A stretch of DNA of 64,000 nt from Streptomyces sp. NRRL F-2580 (GTDB lineage Bacteria > Actinomycetota > Actinomycetes > Streptomycetales > Streptomycetaceae): positions 1 to 64,000 of the forward strand of contig NZ_JOIR01000021.1 of assembly GCF_000720115.1 (NCBI RefSeq). Direction: 5' to 3'. Made by a program: the position numbers and the translations under genes. The notes under the pieces are model-generated. The model searched no databases and was not told where the DNA came from. It saw only the letters and a list, made by a program, of their open reading frames with translations. Positions 11,918 through 20,800 of this stretch are shown here, in pieces. How positions within the stretch are numbered: position 1 is the first letter of the stretch; each line of letters opens with the position of its first letter.

Positions 11918-12711
11918 AGCGACCCTACGGCTCCGGCTCGGACCCGACGGGCTGGCTGCGCAGTTACCACCGGGCGCCGGCCGGAGCACCGACGCTGGTC
12001 GTCTTTCCGCACGCGGGCGGCTCCGCGACGGGGTACCACGGCCTGTCCGCGGCCCTGTCCGACAGCGCCGAGGTGCTCAACGTGCAGTACCCGGGCCGCC
12101 AGGACCGGCTGGGCGAGCGCTGCGTCGAGGACATCGGGGAGATGGCCGACCAGGTGGTCGAGGCCCTGCTCCCCCGTGTGCACCGGCCGCTCGCCCTGTT
12201 CGGGCACAGCCTGGGTTCGATCGTCGCGTACGAGGTGGCCCTGCGGCTGGAGCGCCTGCACCCGGACCGCGCGCCGATCGGTGTGATCGTCTCGGGCCGG
12301 CCGGCGGCCGCCATCCACCTGAGCCGGGGCCTGTCCCTCATGGCGGACGAGGACCTCGCCTCGTCCATCTTCGACCTGGCCGGCACCCCGCCGGAGCTGC
12401 TGGCCGACAAGGACCTGATGGCGGCGGTCCTGCCCTCCCTGCGGGCCGATTTCAAGGCCGCTGAGAGCTACCGGGGCGCCGTGGGCACCCGGCTCGCCTG
12501 CCCCCTGCACGCGTACTCCGGGGCGCAGGACTTCAACGTGCCGCGCGAGGGACTGCTGCGGTGGAGCGAGCACACGACGGCCGCCTTCACGGCGCGGTTC
12601 TTCGAGGGCGGTCACTTCTACCTCCAGTCCTCCGAGCACGAGGTGGTGCGGGCGATCGCGGACGACCTCCGCTCCTTCGCCGCCGCCTCCCTGGTGGGCA
12701 GCGGCCGCTGA
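11914..12711 (+). CDS. Type II thioesterase (alpha/beta hydrolase)
   Basis: A 265-residue free-standing thioesterase of the family that removes stalled or wrong acyl groups from PKS and NRPS carrier proteins. Visible features are the FPHAGGSATGY oxyanion region near residue 30, the PGRQDR motif, the GHSLG nucleophile elbow near 96, and the C-terminal GGHFY histidine. It overlaps the stop of the oxidase fusion by four bases (ATGA), so it is translationally coupled and is the last gene of the plus-strand PKS operon. It is clearly related to the N-terminal half of the upstream fusion (shared FPHAGG, PGRQDR and WLRSYH/WIRTYH starts), which suggests that half arose by duplication of a TE like this one. 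Confidence 0.93.
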   Translation: MKRPYGSGSDPTGWLRSYHRAPAGAPTLVVFPHAGGSATGYHGLSAALSDSAEVLNVQYPGRQDRLGERCVEDIGEMADQVVEALLPRVHRPLALFGHSLGSIVAYEVALRLERLHPDRAPIGVIVSGRPAAAIHLSRGLSLMADEDLASSIFDLAGTPPELLADKDLMAAVLPSLRADFKAAESYRGAVGTRLACPLHAYSGAQDFNVPREGLLRWSEHTTAAFTARFFEGGHFYLQSSEHEVVRAIADDLRSFAAASLVGSGR

Positions 12712-12712
12712 C

Positions 12713-12750
12713 CCGGCGGCCCGTACCCACCGCCGGCGGCTGGGCATTTT
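12713..12750 (+). terminator. Putative rho-independent terminator after the PKS operon
   Basis: Arms CCGGCGG (12713-12719) and CCGCCGG (12730-12736) enclose a 10-nt loop immediately after the TE stop codon. A short T run (12747-12750) follows. The stem is short, so this is a plausible but not strong terminator. Confidence 0.45.
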
Positions 12751-13562
12751 GATCACGACGGCCGGCTCAGATCCCTTTCCGTCAGTGCTCGGCGGCGTCG
12801 GCCGGGCCGGGAGTGTCGGGATTCCCGAGGGACAGGCACCACGGACATTCGTGGAGGTCGCTCGCGGCCCTCGCCGGACGGGGCGAGGACAGGGAGAAAC
12901 CCGCCCTGTATTCGTCCTGAAGCACCCGGGGCGAGCATATTTTCGTCCGGGGCGGGACGACTGCGCCGGCCGTCCCCGCCTCGGCGAGGCGGCGTGTCAC
13001 CCGCATCAGCGCTGCCCACACTGCGCTCGCCACCCGGACTGCGGCCAGCCGGACACGGCGCCGGGCAGCTGCCCGGGGGCCTCGATCGGATCGGTCACCG
13101 TAGGGGGCCATGCTCACGCAGCCCTTCTCGTAGCCGCACGCGGGTGGGACGGATAGACCTTGCTGCCGGAGGGCGCCCCGGGGAAGGGTGGCAGCCCCTT
13201 GCGAATTGCCGACCAGAGACCCCCTCAGAAGTAGAAGGATGATATTTCTTTTATTCTTGACGCTGCTCGACATTCCTCCGAATACGTAGCACGGAAGTGC
13301 GTCGAACGGGAATTAGACAGGCCGTGGCAATTTAGCGTGCTTTCATATCGCGGCGAGCCAACAATGTACGGATTGCCGGGGTTTTATGCGACCGGCCGCG
13401 TTGCGGATTGCCGGGGTTTTTGAGATATTCAGCGATATTGGCCATACGTCCGAACAGGTGCGCCCCATCGGGAGCGCCGGCTCGACGGGCGACCTGCCGG
13501 TGTGCGGAATCGCGCGGCACTCCGGCCGGGATCACCTGGCGGGCCCGGCTCGACGGCTGGGG
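12751..13562. other. Gene-poor interval between PKS operon and small ORFs
   Basis: No reading frame here has both a good ribosome site and convincing codon bias. The stretch 13230-13440 is markedly richer in A/T than the rest of the window (for example 13238-13260) and holds the 17-bp direct repeat. On the plus strand TTGACG (13257-13262) and GAATAC (13280-13285) are 17 bp apart and could form a promoter, but no clear gene follows. Confidence 0.5.
13369..13420. repeat. 17-bp perfect direct repeat, two copies 35 bp apart
   Basis: CGGATTGCCGGGGTTTT occurs at 13369-13385 and again at 13404-13420 with no mismatch. It lies in the A/T-richer part of the gene-poor interval. It could be a pair of protein-binding sites or a scar of past rearrangement. 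No matching copy was noticed elsewhere in the window. Confidence 0.8.
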
Positions 13563-13907
13563 TCATTCGGCGAGTGGAGTCGGCCGGCGGCGGGGAGGGG
13601 CACCGCCGTAGAGGCCGCGCGGGAAGGGTGGCCGACACGATTCGTGGACGATCGGGAACGGATCCTCGCCCACGCAGGCCGAGACGCCTGCGGGCCCCTC
13701 TCCCGGTTGCACCGGTGCCGCGACTTCCCGGCGAGACAGCCGGATGGCGTCCACATGACGGGACAGGACGTGCTTGAAGCGTTGGTGGCGCTTGAGTTCA
13801 AGGGCGTCCACGTGCCACAGACGGCCAGTGCCCGATGACGTCAACGCAGTGCAACCTGTGCCTGCTGCGGCAGAGATCAGCACGATCCACAGGAGGATGT
13901 CTCCCAC
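13563..13907 (-). CDS. Hypothetical small protein with N-terminal hydrophobic segment (doubtful)
   Basis: A 114-codon frame starting at GTG 13907, with AAAGGA about 9 nt upstream. It begins with a hydrophobic stretch (DILLWIVLISAAAGTGC) that could be a membrane anchor or lipoprotein signal, with Cys near residue 19. The rest is basic (HQRFKHVLSRHVDAIRLSRR) and then Pro/Gly-rich, with no recognised domain. Third-position GC is fairly high, which supports coding. The overlapping plus-strand frame (13386-13838) lacks these signs. I do not recognise the family and the gene may not be real. Confidence 0.3.
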   Translation of the reverse strand: MGDILLWIVLISAAAGTGCTALTSSGTGRLWHVDALELKRHQRFKHVLSRHVDAIRLSRREVAAPVQPGEGPAGVSACVGEDPFPIVHESCRPPFPRGLYGGAPPRRRPTPLAE

Positions 13908-14333
13908 GACTGGTCCTTTCGAAGGCTGATGATGCAAGGGAAGGGGCACACGCGACCGGAGCCCCGGCGATCGTGGGGCATAACGCAGGGGCATATGCAG
14001 AGTTGCGCCCTCCCTGCCGATTGCAGCCATGCGCAGCAATCGGCCCAGCCTTGGCATCTCAGTCTTTCAACTGATGATCAGTCGGCGATCGGGGCGGCCG
14101 GACGAGAGGGCCGCAGCCGCCGCAGCCGGCCCTGCGGGCCCGGGGCCGACGGGCTGCGTGCGCACCGGGCTCAGCGGTGGGGATGAAGACACGCCGGACA
14201 CGCCGTCCTTGAGCTGCGGCGCGGCGGCGCGGCAGGGCGTGGCTACCGAACTCGCGTGGTGTGTGCAGAACGATAAACGGCAGGAAACAGCTGTTCATTT
14301 GCGACCATCACCCGGATGGCGCACACCCTGACC

Positions 14334-14348
14334 AACGCCGTTAGCGTT
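14334..14348. promoter_or_regulatory. Inverted repeat upstream of small ORF / DUF2637 gene
   Basis: AACGC (14334-14338) and GCGTT (14344-14348) are inverted around a 5-bp spacer, ending about 9 bp before a possible start codon at 14357. The size and position fit a repressor operator, but this is inferred from symmetry alone. Confidence 0.3.
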
Positions 14349-14356
14349 TATGGAAT

Positions 14357-14671
14357 ATGACAACAGCAAAGCTCCCCGTCTTCTTCCGCAAGCCTGCGGA
14401 AGGAGACGGACGGGGAGGCAGCTTTCACGCCGGGGCCACCCGGATCGGAAAGTGGACTTTCACCCCACGCGCAACAGGATGCAGCGAGGCCAGGAACGCA
14501 ACACTCGAACACGAGAGCCTGGAGATCGTTCTGAGCTACTCGTCCTCGATCTTTGAGGACTTCCTCCATACGATGAGCGTGCTCCAGGTCGAGTTCGACC
14601 GGAGGTCGGGAAGCACCGCACCGTCCACGGCGCCTGTCGCCGAGCACTCGGGCGGCCACTCCTGTGTTTGA
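14357..14671 (+). CDS. Hypothetical protein, 104 aa
   Basis: A 104-codon frame directly upstream of the DUF2637 gene, which it overlaps by 8 nt. The protein begins MTTAKLPVFFRKPAEG and contains a hydrophobic/acidic middle (SLEIVLSYSSSIFEDF). No domain is recognised. Third-position GC is lower than in neighbouring genes (many ACA, GCA and GGA codons), and the ribosome site is weak. The overlap with the next gene and the inverted repeat just upstream favour a real two-gene operon. The low GC suggests later acquisition or a false call. Confidence 0.35.
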   Translation: MTTAKLPVFFRKPAEGDGRGGSFHAGATRIGKWTFTPRATGCSEARNATLEHESLEIVLSYSSSIFEDFLHTMSVLQVEFDRRSGSTAPSTAPVAEHSGGHSCV

Positions 14672-15563
14672 GCCGTACGGATACCCAGACATCCACGGCT
14701 TGCACCCTCAGCCGGACACCCCCGCGTTCTGGGGCCGGCCGGACCACGTACAGCAGCACTGTCCCGGGCAACCGCTCGGCGGGCCCGGTGCGCCGGACCG
14801 GCCGTGGGACCCTGCGGAAGAGCTCGCCATCCTTCTCCAGGAGAGCGCGCTGCCCGGGCAGCCGGAGCCCTTCAGCCGCGTCGGCTTCGACGACGCCGGT
14901 GACACGGTCGGCGCCCTCGGCCTCGTAGCGGGGCTGAAGCACACGCCTGCCGGGCGGCCGCCCAAGCAGGTCTCCAGCGGGCACCGCCGGAGCCCGTCGA
15001 AGTCGCCGGTCGGGACCCTGCTGCGAACGGGCAGCCTGTTCACCGCCTTGCTGGTCGCCGTCATCGCCGCCGTGGTGAGCATCCTCAGTGGGCTGGCCAT
15101 CTGTGACGCCCTGCGCCACAGCGCCGGACTCCACACGGCCCGCGAAGTGGTCGGCTGGTGGCCCCTGCTGATCTACGGCCCCTGGATGGTCGCCTCCCTG
15201 TCCATCCTCAGATCCGCGCTGCACCAGCGCCGCGCGCTGCATTCGTGGTCCATCGTGCTGCTGTTCTCCACCCTGGCCACGCTTCTGTGCGTGGCCCAGG
15301 CGCCCAGAACGATCGCTGCCGGGACCTCGTCCGCACTTCCCGCGGTGGCGGCGCTGGCCTGCTTCCAGCAGCTGGTCCGCCAGATCACACTCACGCGCCC
15401 GCCCCGCCAAGCCGCGCCGCGGCACCGGACCCCGCCCGCCTCGGTGCTCGGGCAGGCGGCCACGGCCGCGCGCGGCCAGGAGGGTGTCCCTCCCCGCTAC
15501 TCCGTGGCGGAGGAGGCCGTCCGCTCTCCGTCCAGCGGTCGTGGATTCGGGTACGGTCCATGA
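14664..15563 (+). CDS. DUF2637-like membrane protein
   Basis: A 299-residue protein starting at GTG 14664. The first ~115 residues are hydrophilic and Pro/Gly-rich. Residues ~120-235 hold four hydrophobic helices: SLFTALLVAVIAAVVSILSG, then WWPLLIYGPWMVASLSIL, then SWSIVLLFSTLATLLCV, then SALPAVAALACFQQLV. The spacing and the WWPL...YGPWMVASLS feature resemble the DUF2637 family of actinomycete membrane proteins, often found near integrative-element transfer and spread genes. The C-terminal ~60 residues are basic and likely cytosolic. It sits alone between the PKS and NRPS operons and has no obvious biosynthetic role. I recognise the domain by pattern only. Confidence 0.6.
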   Translation: MFEPYGYPDIHGLHPQPDTPAFWGRPDHVQQHCPGQPLGGPGAPDRPWDPAEELAILLQESALPGQPEPFSRVGFDDAGDTVGALGLVAGLKHTPAGRPPKQVSSGHRRSPSKSPVGTLLRTGSLFTALLVAVIAAVVSILSGLAICDALRHSAGLHTAREVVGWWPLLIYGPWMVASLSILRSALHQRRALHSWSIVLLFSTLATLLCVAQAPRTIAAGTSSALPAVAALACFQQLVRQITLTRPPRQAAPRHRTPPASVLGQAATAARGQEGVPPRYSVAEEAVRSPSSGRGFGYGP

Positions 15564-16103
15564 CGGCCGTACGCCTGCGGCGGTGTCATCTGCACCGCAG
15601 GCCCGAGCTACGGTCCTCGGCTTGGACAGTGGGTCGCGGGGTTCGCGGGTCGTGTGCTCGGCGCGGGTCGGTGAGCTCCCGCGAGACGGGAGCCGACGGA
15701 CCGCGACGCGAGAGGGCCGGGCATTCCGTGGGCGGCGACCGCGAAGAGCGGGGGCAGTGACAGCCGCTAACTTCCTTGACAACCCGCTCCTTCCCCACGC
15801 CTCACAAAAGTGTTCGCCTGCACCTTTGAAACGAAGATCGAAACCGATAGTCACGGGCCGTGCACAGACTCAGCCCGACGGTCTGTGGCCTTGTCCCCTC
15901 ACATCGCGGCCTGGGCCCGGACCCGTTCCCCGCTACAGGTCGCACCACATCGCGCCCCGGCCATCCGGTGGCTGCGGCACATCCGAACGACGCACCGCCG
16001 GGCAGGGCCACGCCCGGAAAAAACGGACGCCGGCCGCTGCCGTCGGCATCCACGACACGCTCCGGCGCGTCACCTCCCACGTCTACCACGAGAGATCACA
16101 AGC
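15564..16103. other. Non-coding interval
   Basis: I see no convincing gene in these 540 bases. Frames that cross it are Arg/Pro/Ser-rich and look like random high-GC translations. A TTGACA hexamer at 15776-15781 lacks a good -10 partner. The stretch 15765-15860 is less GC-rich than its surroundings. Confidence 0.5.
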
Positions 16104-16361
16104 ATGGCGTACGAAATGTCCCACGCCGAACGAACCAGGTACAAGCGGCGCCAGGATTCCGCCTACCAGGCCGGCGAAGAGGCCGTCACCAACCTCCGGG
16201 CGGCGCTCGCGCTCGCGGACCTGACCCTTCCCTCCCTGTGCAACGACGGGCCGGTGGCCGGCCACGGTTTCGTACGGCTCGGAGGCTGCAACGCGGCCTT
16301 CGCCAACCGGCTCGCCGAGGTCATCGCCGCAGGGGCCGACGCCCTGCAGTGTCAACGGTGA
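16104..16361 (+). CDS. Small conserved-type hypothetical protein, 85 aa
   Basis: An 85-residue cytosolic protein starting at ATG 16104, in line with MAYEMSHAERTRYKRRQDSA. It is helical, charged at the N-terminus (HAERTRYKRRQ), and has a later segment LTLPSLCNDGPVAGHGFVRL. Codon use is typical of the genome (strong G/C at third positions), unlike the flanking sequence. I do not recognise a named domain. It is convergent with the P450 gene at 16522 and probably belongs to the DUF2637-containing interval rather than the NRPS cluster. Confidence 0.55.
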   Translation: MAYEMSHAERTRYKRRQDSAYQAGEEAVTNLRAALALADLTLPSLCNDGPVAGHGFVRLGGCNAAFANRLAEVIAAGADALQCQR

Positions 16362-16430
16362 ACAGCCGCACGGCAATCGTCGTCAACGTGTCACGCCCGC
16401 ATCGGGAGCGGTGCAAGGGTGACGGCTGCC

Positions 16431-16456
16431 CGGCAGGACGGGGCCCTGTCGTGCCG
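16431..16456. terminator. Weak hairpin between convergent genes
   Basis: CGGCAGGAC (16431-16439) pairs with GTCGTGCCG (16448-16456), with one mismatch and an 8-nt loop, between the ends of two convergent genes. A second short hairpin, GGGGC-GGT-GCCCC, follows at 16458-16470. There is no clear T run, so termination is only suggested by position. Confidence 0.3.
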
Positions 16457-16521
16457 GGGGGCGGTGCCCCGCCACTGCTTCAAGCGGTTGGAGCACCGTT
16501 CCGCGATGTTCCGGACGGCCA

Positions 16522-17781
16522 TCAGGCCGAGCGTTCGCCGGTGAGGCGGACCTTCAGGGTGGCGTGTCCGTTGGCGAAGTTGGAGAAGAGCCGGGTGGGC
16601 GGGGCGAGCAGCTCGATGTCGGCCACCCGGGAGCGCAGCGACTCCAGCATGGAGATCATGTGGACCCGGCCCAGGTAGGCGCCGAGGCAGAAGTGCGGTC
16701 CGTGGCCGAAGCTGACGTGCTTGTTGGGGGTGCGCCCCAGGTCGAAGGTGTAGGGGTCGGCGAAGGCGTCCTCGTCGAAGTTGGCCGAGCTGTTCCACAG
16801 GGTGACGATCTCACCGGCCTTGACGACGTGGTCGCGGATCGGGATGTCCACCAGGGCGTGCCGGCCGAAGTGCATGGTCGGCGTGGTCCACCGCATGACC
16901 TCCTCGGTGGCGCTCTCCAGGGTGACCTCCGCGTTCTTCAGCCGGCGCCACTGGTCCTCGTACTGGCTGAAGGCGTGGACGATGCCGGAGGCGGTGGCCC
17001 GGCTGGACTCGTCGCCGCCCAGGATGAGGCTGTACGCGTTGTAGATGATCTCCTCCTCGCTGAGCGGCTCGCCGTCGATCGTGGCGGTGGCCAGCGTGCT
17101 GAGGACGTCCTCGCCGGGGTTGCGGCGGCGCTCGGCCATCAGTCCGGAGATGTAGAGCACGATCTCGTTGCGCGCCATCAGCGAGACCTCTTCGCCGTCG
17201 TCGGCGCTGTACCGGGAGAGGGTCTGGGCGTTCCAGTCCACGAGCTGCTCGCGGTCCTCGGCGGGGATGCCCATGAGGTCGCCGATGCTGTGGATGGGGA
17301 TCCGGTCGGCGACCGCGGTGACGAAGTCGACCTCGCCCGCCTCGACGGCCTCGGAGATCAGCTGGTCGGTGAGCTGCTGGACGTTCTGCACGACCGGGGC
17401 CAGGACGCGCGGCGAGAAGGACTTCATCATCAGGTTGCGGATCTCGCGGTGGCGCGGGCCGTCGGTGACGGCGAGCATCTTGCCCGCGGCGGAGTCCTCG
17501 CCGAGCAGCAGGGTGCTGAGCACGTTGCCCTGCTCTGAGGTGTACCGCTTGTTGTCACGGTAGGCGGTCATGATGTCGTCGTACTTGGCGAGGACCCAGA
17601 ATCCGGGCTTGCCGTCCCGTGCCGGGTGCCAGAACACCGGGTTGTGGGCGCGGAAGGGCCGCCACAGCTGGTGCGGGTCGTTGTCCTCGAAGGTCTGCGG
17701 GTCGGTGAGGTCGTAGGCGGCCGGATCGGCCAGGTCCTTCGGGTCCGCGAGCTCGGCCGCCGGCAGGGTGGGGGCAGTCAT
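16522..17781 (-). CDS. Cytochrome P450, likely acting on a carrier-bound substrate
   Basis: A 419-residue soluble bacterial P450. The heme loop is FGHGPHFCLG near the C-terminus. The K-helix ExxR is in EEVMR. The I-helix reads LILGGDESSRATASG, so it has GGDESS where most family members have AGxET; the usual acid/Thr pair becomes Glu/Ser. A strong GGAGGA lies 8-9 nt before ATG 17781. It is the last gene of the NRPS operon, 83 nt after the free-standing C*-A-T gene. P450s next to separate A-T proteins commonly hydroxylate the tethered amino acid at the beta carbon (NovI/NovH-type pairs), and I infer the same here. No redox partner gene is nearby. Confidence 0.9.
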   Translation of the reverse strand: MTAPTLPAAELADPKDLADPAAYDLTDPQTFEDNDPHQLWRPFRAHNPVFWHPARDGKPGFWVLAKYDDIMTAYRDNKRYTSEQGNVLSTLLLGEDSAAGKMLAVTDGPRHREIRNLMMKSFSPRVLAPVVQNVQQLTDQLISEAVEAGEVDFVTAVADRIPIHSIGDLMGIPAEDREQLVDWNAQTLSRYSADDGEEVSLMARNEIVLYISGLMAERRRNPGEDVLSTLATATIDGEPLSEEEIIYNAYSLILGGDESSRATASGIVHAFSQYEDQWRRLKNAEVTLESATEEVMRWTTPTMHFGRHALVDIPIRDHVVKAGEIVTLWNSSANFDEDAFADPYTFDLGRTPNKHVSFGHGPHFCLGAYLGRVHMISMLESLRSRVADIELLAPPTRLFSNFANGHATLKVRLTGERSA

Positions 17782-17864
17782 GGGTGTGTCTCCTCCAGGG
17801 CCGCGGACCCGGAGGTCCGCGGCGCGGTCGTGGTCGTCTGCGGAGGTGGGCGGGGGCGGGGGCC

Positions 17865-20800
17865 TCAGGCGGCTTCCGCCGCCACCGCGGTGGTCGCGAG
17901 TTCGGCGATGGTCTGCTTGCGGAACACGTCCTTGGCGGAGATCACCAGCCCGGCCTTCTTCGCCCGGGCGACCACCCTGATGCCGAGGATGGAGTCCCCG
18001 CCCAGCTCGTAGAAGTTGTCGGTGACTCCGACGGCCGGGATGCCGAGCACGTCGGACCAGATCTGGGCGAGCAGCCGCTCCGTGCCCGTACGGGGCTCCA
18101 GGGCGCCCGCGGGGGCGGTGGCGTGCTCCGGGGCGGGCAGGGCTTTGCGGTCGACCTTGCCGCTCGGGGTGAGCGGGAAGGTCTCCAGGCACACGACGGC
18201 GGAGGGCACCATGTGGACGGGCAGCCGGGCGGAGACGAACTCCCGCAGCTCTGCCGGCTGCGGGTGGTGTCCCGCGGCGGCGGGGGTCACGTAGCCGACG
18301 AGGCGCTTGTGCTCGCCGTCGGCCAGGGCCAGGACCAGCGCCACCCCGACCTCGGGGTGCTGCTGGAGGACGAGTTCGATCTCGCCGGGCTCGATGCGGT
18401 AGCCGCGGACCTTGACCTGGTGGTCGGCCCGGCCCACGTACTCGATGACTCCCGCGCTGGTCCAGCGCACCAGGTCGCCGGTGCGGTACATCCGGTGGTC
18501 CGGGGCCTCGCCGTGCGGGTTGTCCAGGAAGCGGTCCGCGGTCAGCTCGGGCCGGTTGAGGTAGCCCTGGGCGACGCCCGGGCCGGCGATGAACAGTTCG
18601 CCGGCCACCCCGATCGGCGCCGGTCGCAGCCGCTCGTCGAGCACGTAGGCGGTGGTGTTGGCGACGGCGCGGCCGATCGGGACGGGCATGTTCTCGTCCG
18701 CCTCGCGGATGAGGTGCCAGGTGCCGAGGACGGCGGTCTCGGTGGGCCCGTAGAGGTTCACGAGCCGCTGCGGCGGCGCGGCCGCCAGTACCTCGGCCAC
18801 GCGGACGGAGTTGGCCGCCTCGCCGCCGAAGAGCACCTGGCGCAGCGACCCGAAGGCGTACGGGTCGGCGGCGACGATCTGGTTGAAGACGGCGGTCGTC
18901 ACGAACAGCGTCGTGACGCCGCCCCGGCGCAGTGCGGCGGTGAGCTCCGCCGGGTCCAGCAGCGTGTCCTTGTCGATGACGACCATCCGGCTGCCCGCCA
19001 GCAGGGGGCCCCAGATCTCGAGGGTGGCCGCGTCGAAGGTGACGTCCGAGCCCTGGGCCATGACGTCGTCCGGGCCCAGCGACACCCAGTCGGCGTTGCG
19101 GAACAGCCGGACGACGGAGCGGTGTCCGATCACGGCGCCCTTGGGCGTGCCGGTGGAGCCGGAGGTGTACATGATGTACGCGGGGTCGTCGGCGGTGACG
19201 CGGACGTCCGGGGCGTCGGCCGGCTGGGCGGCGATCGCCTCGTCCTGCTCGTCGAGGGAGATCATGCGCGTTCCGGCGGACGGCAGTTTGCCGGTGAGCC
19301 AGGACTCGGTGAGGCACAGCGGCACTTCGGCGTCGGAGAGCATGAAGCTCAGCCGGTCCCCGGGGTAGTCGGGGTTCAGCGGCAGGTAGGCGCAGCCGGC
19401 CTTCAGGACGCCGAGCAGCGCGGTGACGAGTTCGGGGCCGCGGGGCAGGCAGACGGCGATGAAGGTGCCGGGCCGGACCCCGTCGGCGACGAGCAAGTTG
19501 GCCAGCCGGTTCGCGCGGGCGTCCAGTTCGGCGTAGGTCAGCGTCTCCAGGCCGGCGCTGACGGCGACCGCGCCGGGGCGCAGGCGCGCCTGTTCGGCGA
19601 CGAGCTCGTGGACGCAGCTGTCGGCGGGGAACTCGGCCCGGTTGACGGCCCATTCGGTGGTGAGGAGGCGCAGCTCCTCCTCGTCGGCGAGCGGCAGCTC
19701 CTCCACGATGGTGGCCGGGTCGGCCGCGGCGGCGTCGAGCAGCACCGACAGGTGGCGGGCGAGCACCTCCACGGTGACCGCGTCGAAGAGGGCGCTGTCG
19801 TACTCCAGCGTGCCGGCCAGCTCGCCCGTGCCGGTCTCGGCGAACTCCACGGTGATGTCGTACGCGGCGGGCACACCGGGCGCGGGGAAGGCCCGTACGC
19901 CGAGTCCCGGCGCCTGCACCGGCCCGGCCGCCCCGGCGGCGTCGCGCAGCACGACCATCACCTGGACGGCGGGCGTGTCGCCGGCGTCCTTGCCCTCACC
20001 CAGGGCGGTGCGGACCCGCTCGAAGGGCACGTCCTGGTGGGCGGCGGCCTCGGCGAGGGTGGCGCAGGTCTGCGCCAGCAGCTCGGTGAACGGCGCCTCG
20101 GAGCGTACGTGGGCGCGCAGCAGGAGCGGGTTGTCGAAGGCGCCGACCAGGCCGTCGAGCACCGGCTGGGGGCGGCCGTCCGCGAGGGTGCCCAGGGCCA
20201 GGTCCTCCTGGCCGGTGTGGCGGGAGAACAGCACCTGGCACGCGGCGAAGAGGCCGGCGAAGAGGGTGCCGCCGTGTGCCTCGGCGGCGGCGGCGAGGCC
20301 CTTGACGGCCCCGGCCGGTATCCGGAGCCCGTGGCGGGCGGCTGCCGCGCCACGGGCCCGGGAGCGGGGCCGGTCGGTGGGCAGCCGCAGGGCGGGCAGG
20401 CCGGCGAGGTGGCCGCGCCAGTGCTCCAGCTGTGCGGCGAGGTCGGCCTCGGTGACGCGTGCGCGCTGCTCGGCCGCGTACTGCGCGTACCGCACCGGGA
20501 GTTCGGGCAGCCCGGCGGGCCTCCCCGAGACGGCCGCCGCGTACAGCTCGGTCAGGTCCGCGACGAGGAGCGCCCGGGAGCGGGTGTCCACGGCGATGCG
20601 GTGGGCGCTCAGCACCAGCACGTGCTCGTCGGCGCGGAGGCGGACCAGGAGGGAGCGCAGCAGCGGGCCGGAGGCGAGGTCGTACGGCCTGGCGGCCAGT
20701 TCCGCGATGCGGGCTTCGAGCCGGGGCTCGCGCTCCGGTGCGGGCAGCGCCGCCAGATCCGCGGATTCCAGCTCCAGCGGCCCGGCCGGCCAGACCTTCT

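Noticed and set aside
1..12711. PKS directly feeding the NRPS as an N-acyl group
   Set aside because: The NRPS starter lacks a condensation domain and the only other candidate C domain has lost its catalytic His. Not excluded, but unsupported.
12782..13273. Minus-strand frame beginning MSSSVKNKRNIILLLL with GGAGGA at its start
   Set aside because: The purine-rich site abuts the ATG with no spacing, codon bias is mixed and the protein is low-complexity. Not strong enough to call.
13386..13838. Plus-strand 150-codon frame across the direct repeats
   Set aside because: No ribosome site, no recognisable domain, poor codon bias; overlaps the slightly better minus-strand frame.
15776..15781. TTGACA as a promoter for the 85-aa gene
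   Set aside because: No acceptable -10 hexamer at 16-18 bp and more than 300 bp from the start codon.
14460..15854. Long minus-strand frame over the DUF2637 gene
   Set aside because: Arg/Gly-rich antisense shadow; the plus strand has coherent membrane helices.
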